Source: Pseudomonas bubulae
GTDB taxonomy: Bacteria > Pseudomonadota > Gammaproteobacteria > Pseudomonadales > Pseudomonadaceae
DNA length: 64,000 nucleotides
Assembly (NCBI RefSeq): GCF_037023725.1
Contig: NZ_CP146077.1
Coordinates: forward strand, 382,001-446,000
Direction: 5' to 3'
The position numbers and the translations under genes are program-made. Within the stretch, counting starts at the first letter, position 1. The number at the start of each line of letters is the position of its first letter. The notes under the pieces are model-generated. The model saw only the letters and a program-made list of their open reading frames with translations, was not told the origin of the DNA and ran no database searches. Below, piece after piece: positions 28,464 to 38,252 of this stretch.

Positions 28464-28898
28464 ATGAAGTCCAACCTGATCGCCGCCGCGGAAATCGACC
28501 GTCTCGATACCTGGGCCAAATACTCCGCGCCCATGTGCGGCTCCTGCATTTCCAGCTGCTGCACCTTGCCGGTCGAGGTCAAAATCAAAGACCTGATCCG
28601 CATCGGCATCGTTGACGAGTTCGAGATGGGCGACCCGCCGAAGAACATCGCCAAGCGCCTGCAAAAGGAAGGGATCGTTGAGCGCTTCAACCAGAAGTCC
28701 GGGATTTTCACCCTGCAGCGCATGAGCAATAACGACTGCCTGTACCTGGACCGCAAATCGCGCATGTGCACGATTTATGAGATTCGCCCGGATACCTGCC
28801 GCAACCATCCGCGGATTGGCCCGCGCCCAGGTTACTGCGCGTATGTGCCCAAGGCCGTTGAGCGCAAGAACAGCAGCGTCAAGCTGATGGATTTTTAA
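28464..28898 (+). CDS. YkgJ family cysteine-cluster protein
   Basis: A 144-residue protein of the YkgJ/CxxCxxCC type, probably holding zinc or an iron-sulphur cluster. The cysteines are in MCGSCISSCC near residue 23, then NDCLYLD near 91, MCTIYEIRPDTCRNHP near 102 and YCAY near 124. The ATG at 28464 gives the usual N-terminus MKSNLIAAAEIDRLD, but its ribosome-binding site is weak. The function is unknown. Confidence 0.85.
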   Translation: MKSNLIAAAEIDRLDTWAKYSAPMCGSCISSCCTLPVEVKIKDLIRIGIVDEFEMGDPPKNIAKRLQKEGIVERFNQKSGIFTLQRMSNNDCLYLDRKSRMCTIYEIRPDTCRNHPRIGPRPGYCAYVPKAVERKNSSVKLMDF

Positions 28899-28930
28899 CC
28901 TGCAGCGTAGAATCGACTGACAGATCGCTT

Positions 28931-28992
28931 CGCGGGCAAGCCCGCTCCCACAATTACCACAGCCCCCTGTGGGAGCCGGGCTTGCCCGCGAT
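28931..28992. repeat. REP pair, tail-to-tail
   Basis: CGCGGGCAAGCCCGCTCCCA, then GTGGGAGCCGGGCTTGCCCG. The order is opposite to most other REP pairs in the window, and the right unit has an extra C. Confidence 0.85.
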
Positions 28993-29068
28993 GGCCTGTA
29001 CGCAAATGACCTGACAGACCGCGCTCGCCGCAGCACGGGCAACGATGAACGAGTCAAATCCCGACCAT

Positions 29069-29106
29069 AAAAAAACGCCCCCGACCGCAAGGTCGGGGGC
29101 GTTTTT
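29069..29106. terminator. Two-way terminator between the YkgJ-family gene and typA
   Basis: A-run, CGCCCCCGACC, loop GCAA, GGTCGGGGGCG, T-run: a strong hairpin able to stop both converging genes. Confidence 0.92.
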
Positions 29107-29126
29107 GTAACCGCTAACTAAGTAAC

Positions 29127-30947
29127 TTAGTTTTTGGCCTTTTTAGCAGCGCGGGTACGCTCGCCTTCGTCCAGGATCTTCTTACGAAGACGGATGGACT
29201 TAGGAGTCACTTCGCACAGCTCGTCGTCCTGGATGAATTCCAGAGCCTGTTCCAGAGTGAAGCGAACAGGTGGAACCAGAGCGATGGTTTCGTCTTTACC
29301 CGAAGCACGCATGTTGTCGAGCTTCTTGCCCTTGGTAGGGTTAACGCCCATGTCGGTGTCACGGCTGTTCAGACCAACGATCTGACCGTTGTAGATCTCT
29401 TGACCGTGCTCAACGAACAGCTTGCCACGCGCCTGCAGGGTTTCCAGGGAGTAGGTCAGCGCCTTGCCAGTTTCAACCGATACCAGAACGCCGTTCTGAC
29501 GGCCGGACATGTGGCCCGACTTCATCACGTCGTAACGGTCGAAGATCGAGGTCAGGATGCCAGCACCGTTGGTCAGGGTCAGGAACTGGTTACGGAAACC
29601 GATCAGACCACGAGCAGGGATGTTGTATTCCAGACGCACACGGCCTTTGCCATCCGGCACCATGTTGGTCAGGTCGCCCTTACGCAGACCCATCTCTTCC
29701 ATCACCTTGCCCTGAGATTCTTCAGGCAGGTCGATGGTGACGTTTTCGAACGGTTCGTGCTTGACGCCGTCAACCAGGCGGATGATCACTTCTGGACGAC
29801 CAACGCCCATTTCGAAGCCTTCACGACGCATGGTTTCGATCAGTACGGACAAGTGCAGCTCGCCACGGCCCGATACTTTGAATTTGTCAGCCGAGTCGCC
29901 TTCTTCAACGCGCAGAGCAACGTTGTACAGCAGCTCTTTGTCCAGACGTTCCTTGATGTTACGGGAAGTCACGAACTTGCCTTCTTTACCGCAGAAAGGC
30001 GAGTCGTTTACCTGGAAGGTCATGGAAACGGTTGGCTCGTCAACGGTCAACGGCTTCATCGCTTCAACGTTCATCGGATCACACAGGGTGTCGGAGATGA
30101 ACAGCGAATCCATACCGCTGATGCAAACGATGTCGCCTGCCGAAGCTTCTTCAACGTCTACACGGTGCAGACCGTGGTGACCCATCAGCTTCAGGATACG
30201 ACCGTTGCGGCGCTTGCCGTCAGCGTCGATGGCAACAACCGGGGTGTTCGGCTTGACGCGACCACGAGCGATACGGCCAACACCGATAATGCCCAGGAAG
30301 CTGTTGTAGTCCAGTGCCGAGATTTGCATCTGGAACGGACCGTCACGGTCTACGGCTGGTGCTGGTACGTTGTCGACGATCGACTGGTACAGCGGGGTCA
30401 TGTCTTCAGCCATGTCGGTGTGGTCAAGACCAGCAATACCGTTCAGGGCAGAGGCGTAAACCACTTTGAAGTCCAGCTGTTCTTCGGTAGCACCCAGGTT
30501 GTCGAACAGATCGAAGATCTGGTCCAGAACCCAGTCCGGACGTGCGCCCGGACGGTCAACCTTGTTGATGACCACGATTGGACGCAGGCCGGCTTCGAAA
30601 GCCTTCTTGGTCACGAAACGGGTTTGCGGCATAGGGCCGTCTTGAGCGTCAACCAGCAGCAGAACGGAGTCAACCATCGACATTACGCGTTCAACTTCGC
30701 CGCCGAAGTCGGCGTGGCCCGGGGTATCCACGATGTTGATGTGGTAGCCGTTCCAGTTGATGGCGGTGTTTTTCGCCAGAATGGTAATACCGCGCTCTTT
30801 CTCCTGGTCGTTGGAGTCCATTACGCGTTCGTCGTTAAGCTCGTTGCGCTCCAGGGTGCCGGATTGACGCAAGAGTTTGTCTACCAGGGTGGTTTTACCG
30901 TGGTCAACGTGAGCAATGATGGCGATGTTACGTAGATTTTCGATCAC
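29127..30947 (-). CDS. typA: Ribosome-binding GTPase TypA/BipA
   Basis: A 606-residue translational GTPase involved in ribosome assembly and stress growth. The G motifs are [13 protein letters not shown] near residue 12 (P-loop), [14 protein letters not shown] near 73 and [10 protein letters not shown] near 127. EF-G-like domains follow, then the BipA-specific C-terminus ending in a basic tail. It is read towards the terminator at 29069-29106. Confidence 0.97.
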   Translation of the reverse strand: MIENLRNIAIIAHVDHGKTTLVDKLLRQSGTLERNELNDERVMDSNDQEKERGITILAKNTAINWNGYHINIVDTPGHADFGGEVERVMSMVDSVLLLVDAQDGPMPQTRFVTKKAFEAGLRPIVVINKVDRPGARPDWVLDQIFDLFDNLGATEEQLDFKVVYASALNGIAGLDHTDMAEDMTPLYQSIVDNVPAPAVDRDGPFQMQISALDYNSFLGIIGVGRIARGRVKPNTPVVAIDADGKRRNGRILKLMGHHGLHRVDVEEASAGDIVCISGMDSLFISDTLCDPMNVEAMKPLTVDEPTVSMTFQVNDSPFCGKEGKFVTSRNIKERLDKELLYNVALRVEEGDSADKFKVSGRGELHLSVLIETMRREGFEMGVGRPEVIIRLVDGVKHEPFENVTIDLPEESQGKVMEEMGLRKGDLTNMVPDGKGRVRLEYNIPARGLIGFRNQFLTLTNGAGILTSIFDRYDVMKSGHMSGRQNGVLVSVETGKALTYSLETLQARGKLFVEHGQEIYNGQIVGLNSRDTDMGVNPTKGKKLDNMRASGKDETIALVPPVRFTLEQALEFIQDDELCEVTPKSIRLRKKILDEGERTRAAKKAKN

Positions 30948-31087
30948 TTGTGTATCTCGATCAGAGGATTCGGTGTGCTGACTGAGTCCAGGCAGCGATT
31001 AACAGTAGAGTCCGTGCAAGCCGTTACAGCTTGACGGCGGCGTCGGGGGGCCGGTGACGCAGGCCACAGGCATACAGCCCCGGGCTC

Positions 31088-32542
31088 TTAGCTCGGTCGA
31101 TAAACGCGCACATTGGCATGTCCCTCACTGAGCAAATGGTGAGCATGCAGGCGACTCATCACGCCTTTGTCGCAATACAACAGGTACTGACGGGTGTCAT
31201 CCAGTTCCTTGAAGCGGCTGTTCAAAGCATAGAACGGCAACGCTTGTACTTCGATGCCAGCCAGTTCCAGCGGTTGATCTTCCTGAGCATCCGGGTGACG
31301 GATGTCGATTACGATCTGGCCCGCCAGCACTTCGCTGACTTCTTCGACTTGCAAGTCCTGGCCCAATTCATCGATTACCCGATCAATCGGCACCAGTTTG
31401 GCCCGCTCGAGCGCACGCTCAAGCACGGCCATATCAAACTGTTGTTCTTCATACTCCACGCGGTTGCGCTTGGCGTGGGTCTTGGGGTTGACCGAAATCA
31501 CCCCGCAATATTCAGGCATATGCTTGGCGAAGTCAGCCGTACCGATTTCTTCTGCCAGATCGATGATGTCCTGCTTGTGGCTGGCGATCAGCGGGCGCAA
31601 CACCAGCTTGTCTGTAGCCGAATCAATCAGCGACAAGTTGGGCAGCGTCTGGCTCGACACCTGGGAAATCGCTTCACCGGTCACCAGCACTTCGATATCG
31701 AGGCGTTCGGCAATACGCGTTGCAGCGCGCAACATCATACGCTTCAAAATGACGCCCATATGACTGTTATCGACTTTGCCGAGAATTTCGCCCAAAACTT
31801 CTTCGAACGGAACGCTCACAAACAGCACGCGCTGGGAGCTGCCGTACTTCTTCCATATATAGTGCGCGACTTCCATCACGCCCAGTTCATGGGCACGCCC
31901 GCCCAGGTTGAAGAAGCAGAAGTGGCTCATCAGGCCGCGACGCATGATCTGGTAGGCCGCCACGGTAGAATCGAAACCACCGGACATCAGCACCAGGGTC
32001 TGCTCGAGCGAACCCAACGGGTAGCCACCAATACTGTCGTGCTGGTTGTGAATCACAAACAACCGTTGGTCGCGAATTTCAATTCGAACTTCGATTTCTG
32101 GCTTTTTCAGCTCGATTCCGGCCGCACCGCACTCACGACGCAGCTTGCTGCCGACGTATTTCTCGACTTCCATCGAGGTAAACGGGTGCTTGCCGGCGCG
32201 CTTGCAACGCACCGAAAAGATCTTGCCCGCCAGCGCATCGCCGAAGTGCAATTTGCACTTTTCAACGATGTCGTCGAAGTCGCCCAACGGGTACTCGTCA
32301 ACCTGCAGAAAATGCGCGATGCCCGGCATGCAGCTCAGGCGTTCGGTCATTTCTTTCAAGGCTTTAGGGTCACTTACGCGCGTTTGCAGCTCGATGTTGT
32401 CCCACACGCCCGTCACCACCACAGCCGGGTCCAGATCGCGGAGCACAGTACGGATGTTTTTGGCCAATTGACGGACGAAACGCATCCGAACCGGACGGCT
32501 CTTGATAGTGATTTCGGGGAAGACTTTAACGATTAGTTTCAT
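31088..32542 (-). CDS. thiI: tRNA 4-thiouridine synthase ThiI with rhodanese domain
   Basis: A 484-residue protein: ferredoxin-like and THUMP domains (about 1-165), a PP-loop ATPase with SGGFDST at 187-193, and a C-terminal rhodanese domain with persulphide Cys457 in CDKGVMS. The partner cysteine in EYCGVIS is also present. It makes 4-thiouridine in tRNA and, in the long form, helps supply sulphur to the thiamine thiazole. The ATG at 32542 gives the standard [10 protein letters not shown] start. It diverges from glnA. Confidence 0.96.
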   Translation of the reverse strand: MKLIVKVFPEITIKSRPVRMRFVRQLAKNIRTVLRDLDPAVVVTGVWDNIELQTRVSDPKALKEMTERLSCMPGIAHFLQVDEYPLGDFDDIVEKCKLHFGDALAGKIFSVRCKRAGKHPFTSMEVEKYVGSKLRRECGAAGIELKKPEIEVRIEIRDQRLFVIHNQHDSIGGYPLGSLEQTLVLMSGGFDSTVAAYQIMRRGLMSHFCFFNLGGRAHELGVMEVAHYIWKKYGSSQRVLFVSVPFEEVLGEILGKVDNSHMGVILKRMMLRAATRIAERLDIEVLVTGEAISQVSSQTLPNLSLIDSATDKLVLRPLIASHKQDIIDLAEEIGTADFAKHMPEYCGVISVNPKTHAKRNRVEYEEQQFDMAVLERALERAKLVPIDRVIDELGQDLQVEEVSEVLAGQIVIDIRHPDAQEDQPLELAGIEVQALPFYALNSRFKELDDTRQYLLYCDKGVMSRLHAHHLLSEGHANVRVYRPS

Positions 32543-32639
32543 GAAAACAGCGCGCGAGCAGCCTGCCAAAAAAGGGGGGCGCGGATTATAGCGGAAATTG
32601 CTCAAGGTTTAACCAGTTATCGTACAAACGGTTTTCATC

Positions 32640-32654
32640 GCACCAAAATAGAAC
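32640..32654 (+). promoter_or_regulatory. NtrC-like site 1 upstream of glnA
   Basis: GCACCAAAATAGAAC fits GCAC-N7-GTGC with a perfect left half and two changes on the right. Its centre is about 139 bases before the predicted glnA start. Confidence 0.5.
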
Positions 32655-32670
32655 ATAAACGCCAGATTTC

Positions 32671-32685
32671 GCTTCATTTGGGTGC
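32671..32685 (+). promoter_or_regulatory. NtrC-like site 2 upstream of glnA
   Basis: GCTTCATTTGGGTGC has a perfect right half and two changes on the left. It lies 31 bases (three helical turns) from site 1, with its centre about 108 bases before the predicted start. Confidence 0.5.
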
Positions 32686-32759
32686 GATAAACGCGGCTAA
32701 TCGGTAGTCTGCCCCGCTTACCTGCTTGAGATTGGCGCATTACGCCCAAGTCGGGGCAC

Positions 32760-32775
32760 TGGCATGCAATTTGCT
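32760..32775 (+). promoter_or_regulatory. Sigma-54 promoter for glnA
   Basis: TGGCATGCAATTTGCT against the consensus TGGCACG-N4-TTGCA, with GG and GC correctly spaced. Transcription should start near 32786, leaving a leader of about 90 bases. Confidence 0.75.
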
Positions 32776-32874
32776 CCCTTGTGAGGCAGGTTGCCTTGGC
32801 AGAGTATTCGCGCCGGCATCAACCACTTATTAAGGGCATTCCACTACCAGCCCTAAGCCACCCCGGAGGACACT

Positions 32875-34281
32875 ATGTCGAAGTCGGTTCAACTCATCAA
32901 AGATCATGACGTCAAGTGGATTGATCTGCGCTTCACTGATACCAAAGGTACTCAGCACCACGTGACCATGCCGGCCCGTGATGCGCTGGATGAAAACTTC
33001 TTCACCGACGGCAAAATGTTCGACGGCTCCTCCATTGCTGGCTGGAAAGGCATCGAAGCGTCCGACATGATCCTGCTGCCAGACGACAGCACGGCTGTTC
33101 TGGACCCGTTCACCGAACAGCCTACGCTGATCCTGGTGTGCGACATCATCGAACCGTCGACCATGCAAGGCTATGACCGCGACCCACGCGCCATCGCTAC
33201 CCGTGCCGAGGAATACCTGAAGTCCACCGGTATCGGCGACACCGTTTTCGTTGGCCCGGAGCCAGAGTTCTTCATCTTTGACCAGGTGAAGTTCAAGTCC
33301 GACATTTCCGGCTCCATGTTCAAGATCTACTCCGAACAGGGTTCGTGGATGTCCGACCAGGACGTGGAAGGCGGCAACAAAGGCCACCGTCCTGGCGTCA
33401 AAGGCGGTTATTTCCCGGTTCCGCCGTTCGACCATGACCACGAAATCCGTACCTCCATGTGCAACGCCATGGAAGAGATGGGCCTGGTTATCGAAGTTCA
33501 CCACCACGAAGTGGCAACTGCTGGCCAGAACGAAATCGGCGTGCAGTTCAACACCCTGGTGAAAAAGGCTGACGAAGTTCAGACCCTGAAATACTGCGTA
33601 CACAACGTGGCAGATGCCTACGGCCGTACCGCTACCTTCATGCCAAAGCCTCTGTACGGCGACAACGGCTCGGGTATGCACGTTCACATGTCCATCTCCA
33701 AAGATGGCAAGAACACCTTCGCAGGCGAAGGCTATGCCGGCCTGTCCGACACTGCCCTGTTCTTCATCGGCGGTATCATCAAGCACGGTAAGGCCCTGAA
33801 CGGCTTCACCAACCCGGCTACCAACTCCTACAAGCGTCTGGTACCAGGCTTCGAAGCACCGGTAATGCTGGCCTACTCGGCTCGTAACCGTTCGGCTTCG
33901 ATCCGTATTCCTTACGTGTCCAGCCCTAAAGCTCGCCGTATCGAAGCACGCTTCCCGGATCCGGCAGCCAACCCGTACCTGTGCTTCGCGGCACTGATGA
34001 TGGCTGGTCTGGACGGTATCCAGAACAAGATCCACCCTGGCGACGCAGCGGACAAAAACCTGTATGACCTGCCGCCTGAAGAAGCCAAAGAGATCCCGCA
34101 AGTGTGCGGCAGCCTGAAAGAGGCCCTGGAGGAACTGGACAAAGGTCGCGCGTTCCTGACCAAAGGCGGCGTTTTCAGCGACGACTTCATCGACGCGTAC
34201 ATCGCCCTGAAAAGCGAAGAAGAAATCCAGGTTCGTACCTTCGTACACCCACTGGAATACGAGCTGTACTACAGCTGCTAA
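32875..34281 (+). CDS. glnA: Glutamine synthetase type I
   Basis: A 468-residue class I glutamine synthetase, which forms glutamine from glutamate, ammonia and ATP. Signatures are [16 protein letters not shown] near residue 50, [16 protein letters not shown] near 258 and the adenylylation loop NLYDLPPEE near 396, so the enzyme should be controlled by GlnE. GGAGG precedes the ATG. A sigma-54 promoter and two NtrC-like sites lie upstream, and ntrB-ntrC follow about 1 kb downstream. It ends at the terminator at 34314-34340. Confidence 0.98.
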   Translation: MSKSVQLIKDHDVKWIDLRFTDTKGTQHHVTMPARDALDENFFTDGKMFDGSSIAGWKGIEASDMILLPDDSTAVLDPFTEQPTLILVCDIIEPSTMQGYDRDPRAIATRAEEYLKSTGIGDTVFVGPEPEFFIFDQVKFKSDISGSMFKIYSEQGSWMSDQDVEGGNKGHRPGVKGGYFPVPPFDHDHEIRTSMCNAMEEMGLVIEVHHHEVATAGQNEIGVQFNTLVKKADEVQTLKYCVHNVADAYGRTATFMPKPLYGDNGSGMHVHMSISKDGKNTFAGEGYAGLSDTALFFIGGIIKHGKALNGFTNPATNSYKRLVPGFEAPVMLAYSARNRSASIRIPYVSSPKARRIEARFPDPAANPYLCFAALMMAGLDGIQNKIHPGDAADKNLYDLPPEEAKEIPQVCGSLKEALEELDKGRAFLTKGGVFSDDFIDAYIALKSEEEIQVRTFVHPLEYELYYSC

Positions 34282-34313
34282 TCCGGTGACGCCTGCGCAA
34301 GCGGCGTGATTTG

Positions 34314-34340
34314 AAAAAGCCTCCTTCGGGAGGCTTTTTT
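34314..34340 (+). terminator. Terminator after glnA
   Basis: A-run, GCCTCC, loop TTC, GGGAGGC, then a six-T run, 33 bases after the stop codon. Confidence 0.9.
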
Positions 34341-34455
34341 GTGGGCGCCGTCTTACACAAGCATCGGATCAGAGCTTCTGGATTCGTGCCTGCACCTGAC
34401 AGCCACCCTGCTGAGTGACCGGTAGTTTGTCGCCACTCAACCAATGGAGACTGAC

Positions 34456-34872
34456 ATGCACCCCTTACTCGCCCTCAAAACCCTGCTGCTGGCATGCGCC
34501 TGCCTGCTCATGCTGGGCTGCAACAGTTCACCCACTGCGGTAACGGTCGAACAACTGCTCAAGACAGGCCAATCCTGGACAGGCACCCCTTACACCTGGC
34601 CGGACGGCAAGCCGGAATTCACCGTGGTCAAAATCACGCTCCCGGCCAACACCGCACTGAAATGGCACACGCACCCCATGCCCAATATCGCCTACATGGT
34701 CGCTGGCGAACTGCTGGTCGAAACCGAAGACGGCATGCATAAAACCACGCTCAAACCTGGCCAGGTACTGCCCGAGATGGTCAATACTTCCCATCGAGGC
34801 ACCAGCGGCAAGGCCCCGGTAGAACTGATCGTGTTCTATGCAGGCACGCCCGGCATGCCACTGTCCCATTAA
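34456..34872 (+). CDS. Cupin-domain lipoprotein
   Basis: A 138-residue protein. The N-terminal signal has the lipobox LMLGC. The rest is a single cupin barrel with metal histidines in KWHTHPMPNIAYMVAGEL near residue 68, and a closing strand near GQVLPEM. The ATG at 34456 has GGAG six bases upstream; an ATG 12 bases further up lacks one. Ligand and role are unknown. It lies between glnA and ntrB but behind a terminator, so is probably independent. Confidence 0.82.
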   Translation: MHPLLALKTLLLACACLLMLGCNSSPTAVTVEQLLKTGQSWTGTPYTWPDGKPEFTVVKITLPANTALKWHTHPMPNIAYMVAGELLVETEDGMHKTTLKPGQVLPEMVNTSHRGTSGKAPVELIVFYAGTPGMPLSH

Positions 34873-35281
34873 CCACGCAAGGCCCGTAGCAGGTACCGGA
34901 AGCTGCGTTCGAAACGCAAAACGGTGGTCACCTCAGAGTGGGCGCTGCCTGTGCCGCATCGCGCACTCGGGGCTTATGACCGGTGTGCGCTCGAACGCTG
35001 CACACAACCTCTGGCTGCACCCATAGCAAATATCCCGCGCACATTTTCAGGCAACTGAATCCATTCATCTAAATTGCACTATATTGGTGCGACTATAGTT
35101 TGATAGTGCACTTACCAGCCCAATTTGGTTCATAAACACTCGCATGCCGGGCTGCGGCGATATGCGCCCAGCTTGTAAACGCCTATTTCAGGGGAGCGAC
35201 GCTTCTTTTCGGAGCCTTGGTTTGGTTTTTGCATTTTCCTTGCACCAGCGCTTCACCGCGCACGCAATCCGGGATCGGCCC
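34873..35281. other. Intergenic region before ntrB
   Basis: About 410 bases without a credible gene. It holds the NtrC-like site at 35075-35090. I see no clear sigma-54 or sigma-70 promoter. The open frame of ntrB continues upstream to 35144, but its residues there are not family sequence. Confidence 0.5.
35075..35090 (+). promoter_or_regulatory. NtrC binding site upstream of ntrB
   Basis: TGCACTATATTGGTGC matches GCAC-N7-GTGC exactly in both four-base arms. It is the best NtrC-like site in the window, about 190 bases before ntrB, and suggests autoregulation of ntrBC. Confidence 0.65.
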
Positions 35282-36367
35282 ATGACCATCAGTGACGCCC
35301 TGCACCGACTGTTACTCGACAACCTGACCACTGCCACGCTTTTACTCAATGCTGATTTGCGCCTTGAGTACATGAACCCGGCGGCAGAGATGCTGTTGGC
35401 GATCAGCGGTCAACGCAGTCACGGCCAGTTCATCAGCGAGCTCTTTACGGAGTCCACCGAGGCTCTGCACTCGCTGCGCCAGGCAGTTGAGCAAGCGCAC
35501 CCGTTTACCAAACGCGAAGCCATGCTGACCTCGCTGACGGGCCAGAACCTGACGGTGGACTATGCCGTAACGCCCATCTTGAGCAATGGCGGCACCATGC
35601 TGTTGCTTGAGGTACACCCCCGCGACCGTCTGCTGCGCATCACCAAAGAAGAAGCCCAGCTGTCCAAGCAAGAAACCAGCAAGATGCTGGTGCGCGGCCT
35701 GGCCCACGAGATAAAGAACCCTCTGGGAGGCATTCGCGGTGCGGCCCAGTTGCTGGCCCGGCAATTGCCCGACGAAAACCTGCGCGACTACACCAACGTC
35801 ATCATCGAAGAAGCAGATCGCCTGCGTAATCTGGTCGACCGGATGCTGGGTTCCAACAAACTGCCGTCGCTGGCCATGACCAACGTCCACGAAGTACTGG
35901 AACGCGTGTGCAACCTGGTCGAGGCCGAGACCCAGGGCAGCATCACTTTGGTGCGTGACTATGACCCAAGCCTGCCTGACCTGCTGATCGACCGTGAACA
36001 GATGATCCAGGCAGTACTCAATATCGTGCGCAACGCCATGCAGGCCATCGGCAGCCAGAATGAGCTGCGCCTGGGCCGCATCAGCCTGCGCACCCGCGCC
36101 ATGCGCCAGTTCACCATTGGCCACATACGCCACCGGCTGGTGACAAAAATCGAAATTATCGACAACGGCCCGGGCATACCGTTCGAGCTGCAAGACACCC
36201 TGTTTTTCCCGATGGTCAGCGGCCGCCCGGACGGTACCGGGCTTGGCCTGGCCATCACGCAAAACATCATCAGTCAGCACCAGGGGTTGATCGAGTGTGA
36301 AAGCCACCCCGGCCACACACTCTTCTCGATCTTTCTACCACTGGAACAAGGAGCCGCATCGACATGA
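35282..36367 (+). CDS. ntrB: Nitrogen-sensing histidine kinase NtrB
   Basis: A 361-residue cytosolic kinase/phosphatase that sets NtrC phosphorylation under PII control. An N-terminal PAS domain (about 10-115) precedes the phosphorylation box GLAHEIKNPLGGIRGA with His142, then an ATPase domain with NIVRNAMQA, DNGPGIP and GRPDGTGLGLAI. The ATG at 35282 gives the family N-terminus MTISDALHRLLLDNL, although its ribosome-binding site is weak. It overlaps ntrC by four bases. Confidence 0.95.
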   Translation: MTISDALHRLLLDNLTTATLLLNADLRLEYMNPAAEMLLAISGQRSHGQFISELFTESTEALHSLRQAVEQAHPFTKREAMLTSLTGQNLTVDYAVTPILSNGGTMLLLEVHPRDRLLRITKEEAQLSKQETSKMLVRGLAHEIKNPLGGIRGAAQLLARQLPDENLRDYTNVIIEEADRLRNLVDRMLGSNKLPSLAMTNVHEVLERVCNLVEAETQGSITLVRDYDPSLPDLLIDREQMIQAVLNIVRNAMQAIGSQNELRLGRISLRTRAMRQFTIGHIRHRLVTKIEIIDNGPGIPFELQDTLFFPMVSGRPDGTGLGLAITQNIISQHQGLIECESHPGHTLFSIFLPLEQGAAST

Positions 36368-37797
36368 GCCGAAGTGAAACCGTGTGGATCGTCGACGACG
36401 ACCGTTCAATCCGCTGGGTACTGGAAAAAGCCTTGCAACAGGAAGGCATGACCACACAAAGTTTCGACAGTGCCGATGGGGTCATGAGCCGACTGGCTCG
36501 CCAACAGCCTGACGTGATCATTTCCGATATCCGCATGCCCGGCTCCAGCGGTCTGGACCTGCTCGCCAAAATCCGCGAACAGCACCCGCGCCTGCCGGTC
36601 ATCATCATGACCGCTCATTCCGATCTGGACAGCGCGGTAGCGTCCTATCAGGGCGGCGCATTCGAATACCTGCCCAAGCCGTTTGATGTCGATGACGCCG
36701 TGTCTCTGGTCAAGCGCGCCAACCAGCACGCCCAGGAGCAGCAAGGCCTGGCCGTGGCGCCGACGCTGGCCCCGACGCCGGAAATCATCGGCGAAGCCCC
36801 GGCGATGCAAGAGGTGTTTCGTGCCATTGGCCGCCTGAGCCACTCCAACATCACGGTGCTGATCAACGGTGAATCAGGTACCGGCAAAGAGCTGGTGGCC
36901 CACGCCCTGCACCGCCACAGCCCGCGGGCCGCGTCGCCATTTATCGCATTGAACATGGCTGCGATCCCCAAGGACCTCATGGAATCCGAGCTATTCGGCC
37001 ATGAAAAAGGCGCTTTCACTGGCGCTGCAAACCTGCGCCGGGGCCGTTTTGAGCAGGCCGATGGCGGCACCCTGTTCCTCGATGAGATCGGCGACATGCC
37101 GGCGGACACCCAAACCCGGTTGCTGCGGGTACTGGCCGATGGCGAGTTCTACCGGGTTGGCGGGCACACGCCGGTCAAGGTCGATGTTCGCATCATCGCA
37201 GCCACACACCAGAACCTTGAAACCCTGGTGCAGGCCGGCAAGTTTCGTGAAGACCTGTTCCACCGTCTGAACGTAATCCGCATCCACATTCCGCGCCTGT
37301 CAGACCGCCGCGAAGACATCCCGACCCTGGCCCGGCACTTTCTCAGCAGCGCCGCGCAAGAACTGTCCGTAGAGCCAAAACTGCTCAAGGCCGAGACCGA
37401 GCAGTACCTGAAAAACCTGCCCTGGCCAGGCAACGTGCGCCAGCTGGAGAACACCTGCCGCTGGATCACGGTGATGGCTTCGGGTCGCGAAGTGCATATC
37501 GGCGACCTGCCTCCCGAGTTGCTCAACCTGCAACAGGACGCCTCCCCTGTCACCAACTGGGAGCAGGCACTGCGCCAGTGGGCTGACCAGGCGCTGGGGC
37601 GTGGCCAGTCCAACCTGCTCGACAGTGCAGTGCCGACCTTTGAGCGGATCATGATCGAGACGGCGCTCAAGCACACCGCAGGCCGCCGTCGCGACGCTGC
37701 CGTGCTGTTGGGCTGGGGCCGCAATACCTTGACCCGCAAGATCAAGGAACTGGGCATGAAGATCGATGGCGACGAGGATGAGGGCGACGAGGCTTGA
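36364..37797 (+). CDS. ntrC: Nitrogen regulator NtrC (sigma-54 activator)
   Basis: A 477-residue enhancer-binding protein. The receiver domain has phospho-acceptor Asp55 in IISDIRMPG. The AAA+ domain has Walker A GESGTGKE near residue 170, the sigma-54 contact loop GAFTGA near 217 and Walker B GGTLFLDEIGD near 235. A Fis-type helix-turn-helix closes the protein (GRRRDAAVLLGWGRNTLTRK). It activates glnA and probably the small RNA gene at 38109. Its ATG overlaps the ntrB stop. Confidence 0.97.
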   Translation: MSRSETVWIVDDDRSIRWVLEKALQQEGMTTQSFDSADGVMSRLARQQPDVIISDIRMPGSSGLDLLAKIREQHPRLPVIIMTAHSDLDSAVASYQGGAFEYLPKPFDVDDAVSLVKRANQHAQEQQGLAVAPTLAPTPEIIGEAPAMQEVFRAIGRLSHSNITVLINGESGTGKELVAHALHRHSPRAASPFIALNMAAIPKDLMESELFGHEKGAFTGAANLRRGRFEQADGGTLFLDEIGDMPADTQTRLLRVLADGEFYRVGGHTPVKVDVRIIAATHQNLETLVQAGKFREDLFHRLNVIRIHIPRLSDRREDIPTLARHFLSSAAQELSVEPKLLKAETEQYLKNLPWPGNVRQLENTCRWITVMASGREVHIGDLPPELLNLQQDASPVTNWEQALRQWADQALGRGQSNLLDSAVPTFERIMIETALKHTAGRRRDAAVLLGWGRNTLTRKIKELGMKIDGDEDEGDEA

Positions 37798-37811
37798 AGC
37801 CGTTCAAAAGC

Positions 37812-37918
37812 GCCCTCACCCAACCCTCTCCCGGAGGGAGAGGGAGCTGATGGGTGGTGTTTCATAAATCTGCTTTTGCCTTTAGTCCCCTTTCCCTGCG
37901 GAAGAGGGTTAGGGGCTC
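37812..37918. repeat. CCCTCACCC-type repeat, two facing copies
   Basis: A first copy at 37812-37846 (CCCTCACCCAACCCTCTCCC, then GGAGGGAGAGGGA) and a degenerate facing copy at 37887-37918 (CCCCTTTCCCTGCGG, then AGAGGGTTAGGGGC). The family is the same as at 18525-18560 and 57161-57206. Confidence 0.7.
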
Positions 37919-38019
37919 TTGATCTGACCGCACCACCCTCAAGCAACCCGCCCCAATATCGTGCACAGCTCTAGCTCAAGGGTTTTCGCCAAACCCGGGA
38001 ACAAAATCAGCCCCCAAAC

Positions 38020-38044
38020 AAAAGCCCCGGATTCCGGGGCTTTT
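38020..38044 (+). terminator. Terminator of ntrBC
   Basis: AAAAGCCCCGG, loop ATT, CCGGGGCTTTT: a strong hairpin about 220 bases after ntrC. Confidence 0.85.
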
Positions 38045-38082
38045 GCGTACTCAAGGGGCAATTTTTACAAAAAATCAAAAAC

Positions 38083-38098
38083 TGGCACGCGCCCTGCA
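38083..38098 (+). promoter_or_regulatory. Sigma-54 promoter of the NrsZ candidate
   Basis: TGGCACGCGCCCTGCA against TGGCACG-N4-TTGCA: the -24 box is perfect and one base differs in the -12 box. Weak NtrC-like sites (perfect GCAC half, two changes in the other) lie upstream at 37930-37944 and 37963-37977, 33 bases apart. Confidence 0.8.
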
Positions 38099-38108
38099 AT
38101 ACCTATTA

Positions 38109-38252
38109 CACGCAACACCGCTTTAGGGGACCTTGATACAGGCAGGTCAAGACTCCCCACTTTTACACCGCAGCCTTGATGCCTTTTGCATCAACGCGCA
38201 CAGCGCTTTTGGGGAACCCGGTACAGGCAGGCTGGAATTCCCTCTTTTATTA
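38109..38252 (+). ncRNA. nrsZ: NrsZ-type nitrogen-regulated small RNA
   Basis: In P. aeruginosa the NtrC/sigma-54-dependent small RNA NrsZ is encoded directly downstream of ntrC; this region has the same place and promoter type. Two related blocks, 38119-38168 and 38204-38252, share CGCTTT(A/T)GGGGA and TACAGGCAGG and end in CTTTTA. In each, bases before and after TACAGGCAGG pair with one another although the stem sequences differ. Between them a seven-pair hairpin TTGATGC/GCATCAA lies at 38176-38194. The ends are estimates: the start from the promoter, the end from the last repeat. Confidence 0.75.

Noticed and set aside
34873..35281. Upstream extension of ntrB from 35144
   Set aside because: The extra 46 residues are unlike NtrB proteins, and ATG 35282 gives the standard N-terminus.
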